From Calocera cornea HHB12733 (Eukaryota > Basidiomycota > Dacrymycetes > Dacrymycetales > Dacrymycetaceae): a stretch of DNA of 64,000 nt. The translations under genes were made by a program, and so were the position numbers. This document shows, piece by piece, positions 23,340-35,203 of the stretch. The stretch is taken from NCBI GenBank assembly GCA_001632435.1, contig KV423983.1:1-64000 (forward strand), written 5' to 3'. Numbering within the stretch: the first letter of the stretch is position 1; the number at the start of each line of letters is the position of its first letter. The notes under the pieces were generated by a model. It searched no databases. It saw nothing but the letters and a program-made list of their open reading frames with translations, and was not told the DNA's origin.

Positions 23340-25431
23340 ATGCAGCAGGGCTTCTGATATTCAGAGGTTCCTTGAGGATCTTCGTTCGAACGAGATGAGA
23401 TATGTGGGTAGGAGGCAAGCAAGGAAGATAGACAAATTGCAACGGAAACTCGATACAGGCAGGACTCGATTTGTAGTAAACAACTGCGTCTTCATTCTGT
23501 AAGGTCGTCCAGTGACACAGTGTAATGACGCTCGCATCGTGCATCTCAGCACACAGCAAGACAGTGTTACATACGGAATGGAACTGGAGATCCCTCCGGC
23601 GCCGTCTCATTTCTATGGTCGAGACAAACTGGTTGCTTCGGTAGTGCAATACCTCCTTCGCGAGACCACAAGCTGCATTCCTCTGCTTGGGGCCAGTGGA
23701 ATGGGTAAGACCTCGGTGGCCGCTGCGGTGGTGAACGACTCTCGAATCAAGGTCAAATACGGGCACGACATGATCTTTCTCAGCTGCGAGAGTATCATGT
23801 CGATCAAGGGGATCATCAAGACACTGGCCGCTCATCTTGAGCTACCATCCAGTTCACGCACTCTCGAAACGCTAATTGCCCGGCTTGGCTCCGCACAGTA
23901 CTATCACCTTGTATTAGACAATCTCGAGACAGTGGTAGAGTTAGCGGACGGTGAAGGGGTGGAACATATCCTGGGAAAGCTGGCTGAACTGTCTTCTCTT
24001 GCCATAATCGTCACCATGAGAGGCAACTGGGCTGGATTGGGAAGGGCGATACCGGAGACCATTGGAATTCCTGTCATCAAATCTGGAGTGCGATCGCTGG
24101 GAACACGGGTGCAGACGCAAAACTGGACGAACTGCTGGGGAAATTGGACAGGCTACCGCTGGCAATCCGTCTCATGGCGTCGCAGGCTCAGCTAAGCGAG
24201 CTGAGTCCAAGCCAACTTCTCACTGCGTATGAAGTCGAAGCGACGAAACTTCTGCAGACGCGAGGGGCCGGGAAGCTGAAGAGCCTTGAAGTGTCTATCC
24301 GAGTGTCCATCGAGTGTCGAACCATGGCAGAAGCTCCCGAAGCGTTGAGATTGCTGTCGGTTTTATGCCTCCTCCCTGACGGCTGCTCCATCGACAAGCT
24401 TCATGAAATGGCTCACTTAATGGGAGGGACTATCACAACATCCCTGATGGTGCTTTTGCAGGTGTCCCTTGCATTGAAAGAGAAGGGCCGACTCCGTACG
24501 CTGGCGCCAATTCGTGACTTTATACTACAGCACCATCCCTCAAACAGCAGTTCTCTTCAGGAAGTCCGTGAATATTTTATGAAGCTAGCGTTGGATGTAT
24601 GGGACAAGGACGACAAACTCAAGACCCGGGTGATAAGGGACCTGGCCCGTGCAAGAGGTCCGTGCGCCCTGGCATTAGTTTAAATAGCTACCTATCCTGT
24701 ACCTACCCGCCTTACGCGTTTGCAACCGACAAGTGACCCCCATCAACCGCCAAACGCGATCCGCGCTGTCCCCTCCTGCTCTGGTTTTCTTTTCGCCGGG
24801 TCGCGGCATTGCTAGCCACCGAAACAGGAAATGTAAATTCGGTTTTCCTGCATTTCTGGAAATCGCGGAGTGTAGGACATCACAGTCGACTACTCAAGGC
24901 GACCCTCAGCTACGCAGCGTTTTCGAACCTTACAAGATATGGTGACTGCGTCTCATTTCTACAAGAGGCAAGAATACAAATGGAAGTCATTGGTGACCGA
25001 GAGTCCACGGCTCAATGTAGTTTCGAGCTCGGAGAGGTGCTACGCTGGCGAGATTCCTATGACAAAGCTTCCCAGAACTTCAGGCAGGCGCAGCAGACTT
25101 TTCAGGACATTGGACATCGTCGCGGTGCGGCGGGTTGTATGCAGCAACTCGGAGAGGTGCTGCACATGCAAGGTTACCGCGAGCAAGCAGCACATATGCT
25201 ACAGTAGAAGAGGCGAGGTCGATCTTTGTGGCCATGGGAGACTACATCGATGCCGCACAGTCCACAATGGGCATCGGGGAGGTACTTTGTGGACAACGTA
25301 GTTATGCTCAGGCAACTCAGAAACTAGAAGAAGCGAAAGCTATCTTCGAATCCCTGGGAAGTCCTCTTCTTGCGGCCCAATGCACTGCGCGTCTGGGACA
25401 CGTGCTGCCCTTCCCAGACACTGAAGCGTAA
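23340..25431 (+). pseudogene. NB-ARC/TPR NLR-like protein, copy 3, broken
   Basis: The third paralogue starts with a homologue of exon 4 (DIQRFLEDL..., about 23346-23477), a short intron, then a peptide NDARIVHL and the NB-ARC region with Walker A GASGMGKTS and Walker B-like YHLVLDNLE. Exons 1-3 are missing; transposon-like DNA directly abuts. After TMRGN (about 24030) the frame changes, resuming at about 24085 in another frame, and the motif is lost. About 170 bp of foreign sequence (24630-24805) interrupts the region after the NTPase, and another frame change lies near 25206 in the TPR part. Only three to four TPR units are left. It should be inactive. It is followed by the intact EF-hand gene, matching the order at copy 2. 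Confidence 0.82.
24630..24805. other. Short insertion inside NLR copy 3
   Basis: NLR homology stops after the codons for KLKTRV and resumes with ATETGNVNSVFLHFW. The intervening roughly 170 bp has no counterpart in copies 1 and 2. It carries an in-frame TAA and no recognisable protein. No clear terminal repeats or target-site duplication were seen, so its nature (small transposon or filler DNA) is open. Confidence 0.45.
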
Positions 25432-25798
25432 TGACATATGATTGATGCGCAGCGCTGTAACTGAGAAGGAGCTGAGCAGAAGCTGTGAACGTGATCGACT
25501 TAGCAGCGGGTATGTCGAGCCCGTAGGTGACGGAGCTTCCATCCATACTGAGCTTGGCCTCGATAAAGTCGTACATGCCTATAATGAACGTAGATTTCAA
25601 ATCGATTGATTGCTCGGGCCGTAGCGTGTGCCAGAGCCGAAAAGACATGGGGTGACGATGTGCCCAACCTAAGATATACCACTTCTTCTTCTCCCCTCCC
25701 CCAGTTCCAACCAGCAGCCAACACAAACGAACCACCGCCCAGCAGCGATTCCTCCATCCTGTTCTCATGAACAAGAACAGGCGGCGGGGTCGTCGGAA

Positions 25799-27077
25799 TC
25801 AGAAGTCGGACCAGGACCGGCGGAATTTGTACTGTTGATCATTAGCGGAGTCACGCGGGATTGCGGGCGGCCGTCTTGCCTTGTACGGCAGGTTCCGCCT
25901 ATAATCCATCAGTACCCTATACCGCAAACGGAAGGAGGATGAGACGCACCTCAGCCGCTCCGCAGGTGTCCGAGGCGGTTTGAACCCGCCCTCGCCCTCT
26001 CCCCAGTGGCCCTTCTCCGCCGCGGCCTCAGCAGCGCCTTTGAACTTCTCGCTCGCGGGCGGCTCCTTCTTCCCGCGCTCAAACCGCTTCCCCCCACTAC
26101 CGCCTTCAGCAAGCACCTGCTGCCCGCCCTCCTGCTGGGGCACGTCCTCCTTCCCCTCTGCCTCGGCCTCTGCCTCGCCCACGCCCTCATTCGCTGCTGC
26201 TGCTGCGGCCGCCGCCTCACGCTCGGCGACCTCCTCCGGTGGGGGATTCCCATTCTCGTCTAACGGCGGCAACCCCTGGAACTTGCGCTCCCGGTTCTCC
26301 TCCTCGATCTCGATCGCCTCGTGGTTCATGAAGTGCTCGATATCTTCCGGGTGGGTGTAAGACTCGTCCGTCTGCGTCTCGGGCGTCGAGTGGTAGATCT
26401 CCTCGTGGTGCAGGAAGTACTCCGATTCCTGGATGGCGGGTCAGTCATCACCCGTGATAGCAAGAGAGGAAAGGGCGCATACACCGTCATAATGATGCCC
26501 GTCCGCACCCAAGCTCGCAAAGTCTGGTAGTCCCGCCGGGCCCGCCTCCACAAACTCCTTGAGCGAGATCATCCCATCCCCGTCCTTGTCCATCGCCGCG
26601 AGGACGGACTTGACGATCGTGCGCGCCTTCTCGTCGTGCGCGTCATCGTCCTTGCTCGACTCATGCTTCTTGGAGATCTCGTGGTGCACGCCGTAGATCG
26701 CTTCGATCTCGTCGACCGTTAGGTACAGGTTCCGATCGAGGTCGTGTAGGTGGAAGAAGGATTCTGTCGCGCGTTAGCGTCGCCTCTTTCACTTGATCTA
26801 TGCGTGCTCACCCATGTCGAAATCATCGCTACAACAGCAGTCAGTCAGCTATTGTCATCCTCTGTAGTCCGTTACACGTACATATGATGTTCCTTTGCCA
26901 TCTACAGCGCGCAACCACGTCAGGACAGCCCCCCAACCCATCAATCAAGCCACTCACATGCCTCGCCGCGTAATTATCGTGTCCCTCGCCCTCCTGACCT
27001 TCCTGCCCATGATCCCCATGTGCGCTGGCCGCCTTCAACAGCGCAGCGAGCAGGACTGCACAAATAGCGGTCTTCAT
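25799..27077 (-). CDS. Ssp120/nucleobindin-like EF-hand secretory protein
   Basis: Six exons (27077-26958, 26901-26882, 26828-26812, 26763-26483, 26428-25950, 25898-25799) give 338 aa; exons 2 and 3 are only 20 and 17 nt, but the frame closes exactly. A signal peptide (MKTAICAVLLAALLKAASA) precedes a His/Glu-rich start. EF-hand-like calcium loops lie in LHDLDRNLYLTVDE and MDKDGDGMISLKEF. Then follows the diagnostic nucleobindin/Ssp120 region with HHEEIYHSTPETQTDE and HPEDIEHFMNHE. The acidic Ala/Glu-rich tail ends in a basic segment. Such proteins are luminal ER/Golgi calcium-binding factors; yeast Ssp120 is linked to secretory cargo handling. A degraded copy of this gene lies at 15.7-16.0 kb. 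Confidence 0.88.
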
Positions 27078-28212
27078 TGTCGGTCGTGTGCCGCGTTAAG
27101 CAGGGTGAGAGATGAGACGTGGAAGGGAGCGAGGGGAAGGGGCCCTGAAGTCGAGCTTTGATCGCGTTCGATGATGGAACGCCGCTTACGTCAGCGATGA
27201 CCCGTGCGGATCGTCGTCAAGGGCCGCGGCCGTGGCAGCCCTCCTCGTCAGTGCACGCGACCTACATACCTCACCAGGCTGGCATTGTCCTTATCTCGCT
27301 CGCCGTCAAGAATGGCCGGCCCGGATTTCGAGCCGTCAAGTTTGCGGTGTGTTTCTTTTCCCGCAGCGATCTTCTACTACGGGAACCCGGAGCGCTAAGA
27401 GACGCGTTCCCCAATCCACATGCGCTTGTTGCCGCGCTTCTCCCCAACTGTCGATGCCAACATATCGTGCAGATGAAGGTCATCTTATGTCCCAAAGAGG
27501 AAAACACAAACGTGCGCACAAGGCGCATTTTACATGGGCTTACTGCTGATAGATGTACAGGAACTGCCGCACGATAGGGCTTGTATCCAGGGAGATCGCG
27601 AAGTTCAAAGCGGCGCTGGCACTACGCCGGCTGCAGACGCAGGAGCAGGCGCAGGCGGCGCTGGCCGCTTCGGATGAGGCGCATTACCTGGTGTGAACGT
27701 AATGCTCTCTATGTGAGAGGCGATGTCGCTCTGCACCCCATTGCTGTAACGGATGTGCTTCTGCCTTACCTCATCAGCGTATCGAACCAAACGGCTCAGG
27801 CCAAGCCCGCAAAACAGTAGCGACCGCCAATTGTCGACTTACGGGCGCTCTTAAGCGGCTTTGGCTGCGAACCAACATCCGACGGCCAACTGACCGACCG
27901 GGATGACTTCCGTGCTAAGCTTGCCTGGCTCGCAATATACGTAATGCACTGTATTGGATGTCAGTAACTCACATTAGAATCAGCGCATGTACATGGCGAT
28001 GCACAATTGCATATCCTAACTTGCATTTGGGAGCGTGCACACACCCACAAGGCAAGATGTTCATATTGATAGGGGGTATTGTTCACTTGACTAATACCCA
28101 CCTTGACTATGCACACGGCTCCATGGTTCTTCAAGCTCTCCAAAACAGGTCCATTTAAGCAGGCAGCAGTCCCAGTCTTGAAGCATTCACACAGCAGCAG
28201 CAACAGCAGAAT
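27078..28212. other. Intergenic region, possible small plus-strand gene
   Basis: No convincing gene was assigned. An ATG at 27312 opens a 28-codon frame ending FYYGNPER. A well-formed 49-bp intron (GTGCGC...TACAG, about 27513-27561) precedes a helical frame that ends with TGA at 27694-27696 (EIAKFKAALALRRLQTQ...). I could not join them in one frame, so a small divergent gene is possible but unproven. From 27.75 to 28.2 kb I see nothing. Confidence 0.3.
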
Positions 28213-29029
28213 TCAAGGTACCAGGACCACAATGACACTCCTATCGTCCAGCTCTTCCTGCGTGGGCACCTCCCAATTCAGCGCCGCAAACAAGTCCTCC
28301 CTCCAGTGTGCCGTCTTATTCTTCTCCATATCCTTAGCCGACTCGACAGAGAAGGGATACCCGCAGATGCTCATCGTCGGGTCCGCCGAGCCAAACAGCC
28401 ATACGGCGACGAAGACTGACCCATGCCCGGCCGCGAGTTTCTCAGGCGTGTTAGACCGCTCGATCTCCTTCCCGACCGTGCTGTCCAAGTCGCCCTGTAT
28501 CCTGCAGAAGTCTTCCAGCGCCAGCACCTTGGCGTCAAAGCACCGGTACGCGCGCTCAGTCTTGTGCGCGACAGGGTCACTAGCCTCCCGCTCCCGGATC
28601 ATCACCACCAGCACGAGCTCCTTCGCACTTTCCGGGTCGTCCATGACCCCAAGCGCACGGATGCCCGCGACGTGCAGGTGCGGCTTGTGCTTCTGCGTGA
28701 AGCTGTTGAGCTTCTTCAGCCCCGGTTGCTTGTCGGGAAGCGCCATGTTCCGCTGGTTCTGCCGGCACATCTCTTTGTGCTTGGGCCATGCCTTCTTCTG
28801 GCAGTCCTTGCTCTGCAGAGCAGCGAAATCCCGGCACCTCAGCAATGACGTCGTGAATAGGAAGGTTACAACGCACGCAATACCGATGCAGCCCACACCC
28901 AGCGCACAACTGTAGCTTCACCTCCTCCTTGGTCTTCCCGCAATAGCGGCATCCATCGTAGTACTTCCTGAGCTCTTTGATATCCTTCTTGTACTGACGA
29001 AGAATATGTTTGGCATGTGCCGCCGACAT
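28213..29029 (-). CDS. MYND zinc-finger protein
   Basis: Two exons (29029-28877 and 28812-28213, intron 64 bp) encode 250 aa. The MYND finger spans the intron: C-R-Y-C, then C-A-G-C, then R-Y-C-S-x-x-C, then W-x-x-H-K-x-x-C within residues 27-70. MYND fingers bind proline-rich partners or zinc-dependent complexes and are common in fungal regulatory proteins. The remaining 180 residues are soluble and have no SET or other named domain that I can recognise, so the role is unknown. A TTTATAACG element about 95 bp upstream (near 29125) could serve as TATA box. Confidence 0.85.
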
Positions 29030-29603
29030 TACGATTCACTGATGTTGTAACCTGAAGTCAGTCTGTGCAGAGGGGAACGTCGGTGTTCAAGGAGTAAGTG
29101 GGGCAGGTTATGAGTAGACGCCCCTTTATAACGCCCAACCTCGCCACATGCACGTGGAAACCCGGACGATATGCTTCCTCTGTGAATGTCACGATGACGT
29201 TCGGGAAACGCCGAATCACATCGCCATCCATATCAGGCGATCCCGGCCGGGAAACAGAAGTCCAGTCTCCCGACTGACAAAGGGATCACATCGGTCCCGA
29301 ATAGTGCGCGCTTCTCGACCGTATCCGCTATCAAGGGTGCCGATACCATACCCGGGATAAGCGCCGCCAGCACACACGATAAGGGAGATCGAAATGATAG
29401 ATGCGAAAAGAAAGAAGTTGTGTAACTAGAACTGCCGTCCTACACATGCGAGTAATATGCTGGTATGCGCTTTCCCCTCTCGCCGCGTCTCGCCATCGCC
29501 CTCCCTTTGCCTTCTCAACATATGCTTTCGTACCCATTGTCCGCAGGGTACGCCCAACAGATTTTTACCAGAGACCCAGTTCCACACAGCGCAGTGGAAG
29601 CCT
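29030..29603. other. Intergenic region between MYND and calnexin genes
   Basis: Contains the promoter of the MYND gene on the left and the 3' end of calnexin on the right (both minus strand). No further coding or repeat signal was found. Confidence 0.4.
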
Positions 29604-31398
29604 CTACTTTGCGGCAGCGGTGCGCTTCTTGACAGCCGAATCCTCCGTCTTCTCGGCGCCGGCGGACGCAACAGGTGCCTTCTCCTTCGGTGCGGGCTTG
29701 GCGGCAGGCTTGATGACCGGCTTGGGGGACGAGCCAAGAAGGCCGAAGACCGCAGCGAACATGCCGAGGAGGGTGATGACGGTCGCGACGAGGGCACCAC
29801 CAACCTCGGGCATGGCCTTGAAGGCAGCAACGGGGTCGATGAGGGCAAGGTCGACGAACTTGGTGACCTCAGCACGGATGAAGCCGACGGGATCCTCCCT
29901 CCATGAGCCGGTGGATGGCTCTGCAGTCTCCTCCGCCTTGGCCTTGGCCTTAGCAGCCTCCTCAATCGCGTGCTTCACATCGAAAGTCTCCTTCGCGAGC
30001 GCCTTCGCATCCTCGACGGAGTGGCCAACGTAGATGTTGTCGAAGAGGATGTCCTCGGTCATCGTCCAGAGCTCGATACCGACAGCGCCGATCTTGTTGA
30101 GGTCAGAAGGCTGGAGGTCCTCGAAGTAGTCCGGGTTGGGGATCTTGCGAGGAGCCCAGACACCCTTGTACGCCGGGTTGTCAATGAAAGGAGCGGTCCA
30201 CTTGCCCTTGAAGGCGGGGTTAGGCTTGTACGGGCTAAACGGGCGAGTCAGATTCTGAGCACGCTCCTCGATAGAGGATTGCTTACCGCTGCCAAGGGCC
30301 GCAACCAGGGGCCACCATGCACGCCGGGTTATCAACCATAGGAGCAATCCAGTCGCCATCCTCCTCATCGTCCCACTCCTCAGGCTTCTCCGCATCAGGG
30401 TCGGGGATCTTGCTTGGCGCATCCTCGAGCCAGCCCTCAGGCATCTCTGCCTCCTCATCGAGGATCTGTGCAGGCGCATCCTCATCCCAGTCCTCGGGCT
30501 TGGACGCCTCAGGGTCGGCTATCTTGGCGGCATCAACCCAGTCCTCGGGCTTGACGTCGGAAGGGTCGTCGATCTCCTTGGGCGGGTTGACGGCGGGGTC
30601 AAAGTCCTCGAGCAGGTTGCCGGTCACCTCGCTCTTGCCGTCGATCAGAATCTCGTAGGTGTTGTCGGGGTTGACGATCAGCGTGTAGAGCTTGGTCTCG
30701 GTGCCGATGGTGGGCTTGGGCGCCTTGGTCAGGTGCTTCTCCTCAACCTCGCCGGTGACCGGGTTCTTGTGACGGAAGATGAAGTGGACCTAAGCAGCAT
30801 GATTTATGTCTTGCTGGGAGTGATTCGAGACCAAAACGCACCTTGGTACCAGGGCAAGTCAGATCAGGGCCGAACATGATCACCCAAGGGGTCTTGTCGT
30901 TGAACTCCTTCCCGCTCGTCTGGAAGCCATCTTCAAGGAGCTTGATGTAGCCACCTCCGCAGTTACCACCCTTCTCGTACTTGACCTCGTACTGTACGAC
31001 GAGGGTCTTTCCCTTGGGGTCAACCGGCTCCTCGAAAGGCGCAGAAATGGCATGGTGGCCAGCCTTGGTCTTCGCCACGAGGCCCTTGTCGCCGATGATG
31101 ATAGGCGTTGTAGGCTCCTCGAGGGACCACTGGCCGACGTAGGAGAAGGTCTCACCCCCGACTGGAGTCTGCACGGTGGCCTCTGACGGCGTCCAGCGCT
31201 CGGAGTAGTCGTCCGTGAACTGCTCGAGGAAAGGGGCCTTGATGGACGTGGGCTGCGGAGCAGAGCGGAAAGTCAGGGTTCCACGTCGACGCGTGAGGGC
31301 ATACACCGAGCCAGACGCACCTCGAAAACCACCTTGTCTTGTGCGACGACCGCCGTGGCGGCCATCAGGACTGCTGTTGAGAGAGCGACAGCACGCAT
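29604..31398 (-). CDS. CNE1: Calnexin, ER lectin chaperone
   Basis: Four exons (31398-31321, 31252-30842, 30789-30287, 30234-29604) with 52-68 bp introns give 540 aa. It begins with a signal peptide ending near VVAQ. The lectin domain includes [20 protein letters not shown] and the cysteine-containing CGGGYIKLL. The P-domain shows repeats of the type KPEDWD and [15 protein letters not shown], then the second type NPAFKGKW and NPAYKGVW. A single membrane helix ([20 protein letters not shown]) near the C terminus is followed by a basic, Ala/Lys-rich cytosolic tail. Calnexin binds monoglucosylated N-glycans on folding glycoproteins in the ER. The frame is intact. Confidence 0.96.
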
Positions 31399-31705
31399 TG
31401 TAGATGAAACGAGAGGAGCCGACGGTGATGGTCAAGGATGAAGGTGTGTGGTCCCAAGAGGTGAGTTACCAGGGAGAGCGCGCAGACGGGGACGAGGGTG
31501 CCGGGAAATGAACTAAATCCACGGGACCAAATCTACGTGCCACGTCGTCGGGCCCTTCTCGGCGCACGCGCCGAGCTTGATCACGCTTCGAAAAATCAAC
31601 GAGCGGAGCCATGGAAAGTTCGCGAGCGTTTGCACATGATACATTTTGGGGGGATGCTACACTACCGCACACTATTGCACTACGTGTCAATGTCCGAAAT
31701 CTTCC

Positions 31706-34700
31706 TCATCCTAACAGATCCGCATGCCCAGAGGCAGACAAGGCAAGCTGATACCCCACATCAGCAATGGCCGGGCAATGGGAAACAAGACACGCACCAC
31801 AAACTCATCATCCAAATACTTCGACACAGCAATCTGATCACCCAGTCCCTTTCGTCTCCGCGTCTTCAGCACAAGATCCCTTGCCAGCGCTTGTCCCGTC
31901 GCGGGCTCTAACGGCCGTAACTGAATGCTCGTATCCGTCGGGTCCCCGGGTACGATTGACCAATGGTCAAACAGCTGCAGGCAGAATGCCTGCCCTTGCG
32001 TTGCTGTCCGCAAATCCGTCTCGAACCCGTTCGCGTCGATGACCGGAATGAGCGCCTTGACGGTGTACAGCGGAGATCCGGCTTTCGGAATGTCCTGCGT
32101 GACGTGTCCACGTCGCCGGGCCAGCACGGTGTAAACCTCGGAAACGCAGTCCGCTGGCGCCTGCACTTCCACGTAGTACACAGGCTCCATCAACCGAGGA
32201 GTGGCCATGAGGAAGGAAGAATAGCAGACGCGTCGCGCTGTCGGGACAATCTGCCCTCCGCCGCGGTAGATTGGCTCTTGGGCAAGACTGGCATCCAGAA
32301 TCCGGAATTTAACGTTTCGCATAGCTGAGATTCTTGTCAGCACTTGAATCACAGGGCAATACTGGTTGTGCTTACGTTCGTCGCATAATGGCCCTTCTCG
32401 TGCACCCCACTGGAATCCCTGCTTGACATGCTCCTTCACCATCCCCAGCATCTTCTTGTCCACCTCCGAAGGCAGCGTATCATCCACCAAGATATTCGCG
32501 CCCTGTTCATCCGGACCAAATGCCCATATTGACCGCGATGCGAGCAAATCCCACTGGTACTTCTCCTGGAAGAAGCTGCCGCGCTCCTTGGCGGTCATCC
32601 GCATCGTTACCCGACCGCCTTCGATATCTTCGGCAAGACCTCGCTCAAGAGGCTCGGCAATCATCGTTATGCGGTTCCTGAAACGCAGTCGTTAGCCGCG
32701 AGAAAGGAGAGAGGGACAAGTTTTGCGCACTTTTTGTTAGGAGTATCCGCGTAGCACTTCAGCGCACTCGTCTCCACGACCGTCTCCGCAAACTTCGTCA
32801 CCGGGTCCGACACCTTGATTTCAATCTCCGCAAACACCCTCCTCAAATCATGCAGCACGCAGTCCAAGTACAGCTCCCCCGTCCCAAGGATCACATGCTC
32901 TCCGCTTTCCTCGACCTTGGTCTGGAGTAGCGGGTAGCTCTTGTTGACCTTGCGCAGCCCCGACAGCATCTTCGGCAGCTCGGACGGGGTTATAGGCTCG
33001 ACGGCGACCTTGAGCACGGACTGGGTGATGTGCTTGATCGGGCGGAAGATGTGCAGGTCCTCGTTCTCCACGCTCGCGATCGCGATCGTCGCAGATTTGG
33101 TGATCGAGTTGTCGACGCCGCCGATGAGGACCATGTTTCCGGCGGGCACCTCCTCGGCTTCGACGAAATAGCGCGCCTCGCTAATCCACAGGTTCTCCGC
33201 AAATGCCTTGACCATGTCCTCCTCGTCCTCTGGGGAGTAGCCCTCACCCAGCACCTTGACCTCGTCGCCCTTCTTCAGTGTCCCGCTGATGACGCGGCCA
33301 AATGCCCGGAACTCCTGCGCATCCGTCGTCTGGTACAGCTTGGAGATCTGGACGATAACCGGTCCGTCGGTAGAGCACGCGAGCATCGCCTCAGCCAGCG
33401 GGGTGTTGAGCGCTCCCGTATAAGTCCGCTCGACTTTCAGCCGCGTCGCCTCAGCAGGTGACGGAATATGGTCCGTGAGCAGGTCCACGAACCCGGTCGA
33501 GCTGCCGAAGAACTGATCGCACACCGCCTTGAGCAGCGGCTTGACGTCCATCTTGTACATGACTGGCTTGAGCTGGATGCCAAGCGAGCTGAGCGTCGCT
33601 TGTAGCTGTTCCGTCTCCTCGCTAAGCACAGCGGAGTAGAGCTTGTATATTGGGTCGAGGACGAAAGTCTGGAAGGAGCGGGCGGCGCCGGCCTCGCGCG
33701 CTTTTCGCGAGAACTTGCGCGTCTCGCTGTCGTAGTAGATGTCGCCCCAAAGCCGGGCAGCAAACTCTTCGACCTCGAACTTGCCTGCAGGATGTATGAG
33801 CCTACTACTACTGATAGACAAGATCATATGACGCACCGTATGTGTCTGCATACATCTGCGCCCACGACTGTAGCGTGAAGCACCACCCCATCTGCGCGCT
33901 CGCGAACGCCACATTCCCCTTCTCCGGCGACAGCCTCAGTGCTGGATCGGGGTTGAGCCCGCTGATAAAGGTGTTGACCTCCTCGATGGAGTGCTTGATC
34001 TTGTAGTACGCTTCGCCCGGCGGGAGCCGCAGCTCCAGGATTAGGCGGTCCATCTTGTTGATCACGAGCACCATCGGGAGTCCTTCGAGTACGCAGTGGC
34101 GCAGGATTTGCTCCGTGCCGACCATGACGCCCTCCACAACGTCAACCACGACGACCACACCATCCGCCAGGCGGCAAGAAGCCGCAACTTCATCCAAGAA
34201 GTTGACATGCCCCGGGGTGTCGATCAAGTGGCAGAGATGGGACTTGCCGCGTGTGTTCTGTAGGACGAGCGACATGGGCGTGGACTTTATCGATATCTGC
34301 CGATCGCGCGAGAGCAGGTGTGTGTCGGTGTACCGCAGCTCTTTGTCCGAGTCCCAGATGAGCTTGTGCGTTTCGAACACTAGCATGTCCATCAGTGCTG
34401 TCTTGCCGTGGTGCAGGTGCCCAACGATGGCGACGTTGCGGATCATGTCGGGAAAGTTCATCATGTCGAGCATGAACCTGCGAGAGCATGAGCACGTCGC
34501 TCAGGCTACCATAATCGAGAGTCATACCCCTTGTCATAGCGCGTCTCGGGCAGCCCCTTCTCCTCTACTGCGAACCGCCGGACCTTTATGGGCGCAACGA
34601 TTGGCTCGCTGAGCGGCTGAGTATCCTCCTCCTGCACGATTGCCTCCACCTCCGGACCATACACCTCCTCCGCAGTCGGATAGTACTTCTTGTCCTCATG

Positions 34701-35002
34701 CAGTACGACGGCGCGCGATGAGGGCAGGTCGTCCAGGTCCATTAAGGCGACCTGTGTTTGCGCCGGTGGCGAGCCGCCTCCGGACATATCCTCGTCCTCG
34801 TCATTGAAGCCCTCTAGTGGTGCATAGCTGCGGGAGGGTGCGGGCTGGGTAGGGATGGGCTGCTCGAAGGGCGCTTCTTCGTCATCGTCCGAGTCGAGGT
34901 CGGCACCGATGTAGTTGCCGAACTACCCAGAAATATTGTCAGCTTAACAGCTCCCAGACTTTTCATATCACAGACCTCATCATAATCATCCATGGACGCC
35001 AT
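31706..35002 (-). CDS. SNU114: U5 snRNP GTPase Snu114 (EFTUD2 homologue)
   Basis: Seven exons (35002-34976, 34922-34528, 34477-33837, 33784-32731, 32677-32376, 32324-31798, 31747-31706) splice to 995 aa; all introns are 50-53 bp. An acidic N-terminal extension precedes an EF-2-like GTPase: P-loop GHLHHGKT (about residue 160), DTPGHVNF (about 225) and NKMD (about 281). EF-2 domains II-V follow, with RRRGHV near the C terminus. The last intron (31748-31797) is needed to reach the C terminus [15 protein letters not shown]. Snu114 controls spliceosome activation and disassembly with Prp8 and Brr2. The acidic N terminus and length separate it from EF-2. It starts 201 bp from the divergent RIB5 gene. 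Confidence 0.95.
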
Positions 35003-35203
35003 TTTGGTTGTAGGAAGGGAGGGAGTAGGGGATAGAGGATGCGCACGCGAGCGCTTCAACAGCTGAGAGCGGCGGCACGAAAGTCAAGGAACGCGACTTT
35101 GTGTGCTTCTTTTGACTCCGGGACAGCCACCACTGGAAGCGATTCGAGGTCCCTGATGCGCGTCGTGGTCAGCTTTTGGGCCGCATCTGTAGACCTTACC
35201 ACC
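35003..35203. promoter_or_regulatory. Shared divergent promoter of SNU114 and RIB5
   Basis: Only 201 bp separate the start codons of SNU114 (minus) and riboflavin synthase (plus). Both genes look intact, so transcription in both directions must start from this short stretch. No TATA box is obvious. Confidence 0.6.

Noticed and set aside
27312..27696. Small gene divergent from the EF-hand gene
   Set aside because: An ATG, a good intron and a helical 3' frame exist, but I could not join them in one reading frame; recorded only as a possibility.
31706..35002. Translation elongation factor EF-2
   Set aside because: The GTPase fold is shared, but the acidic N-terminal extension, GHLHHGKT P-loop and C-terminal sequence are those of Snu114.
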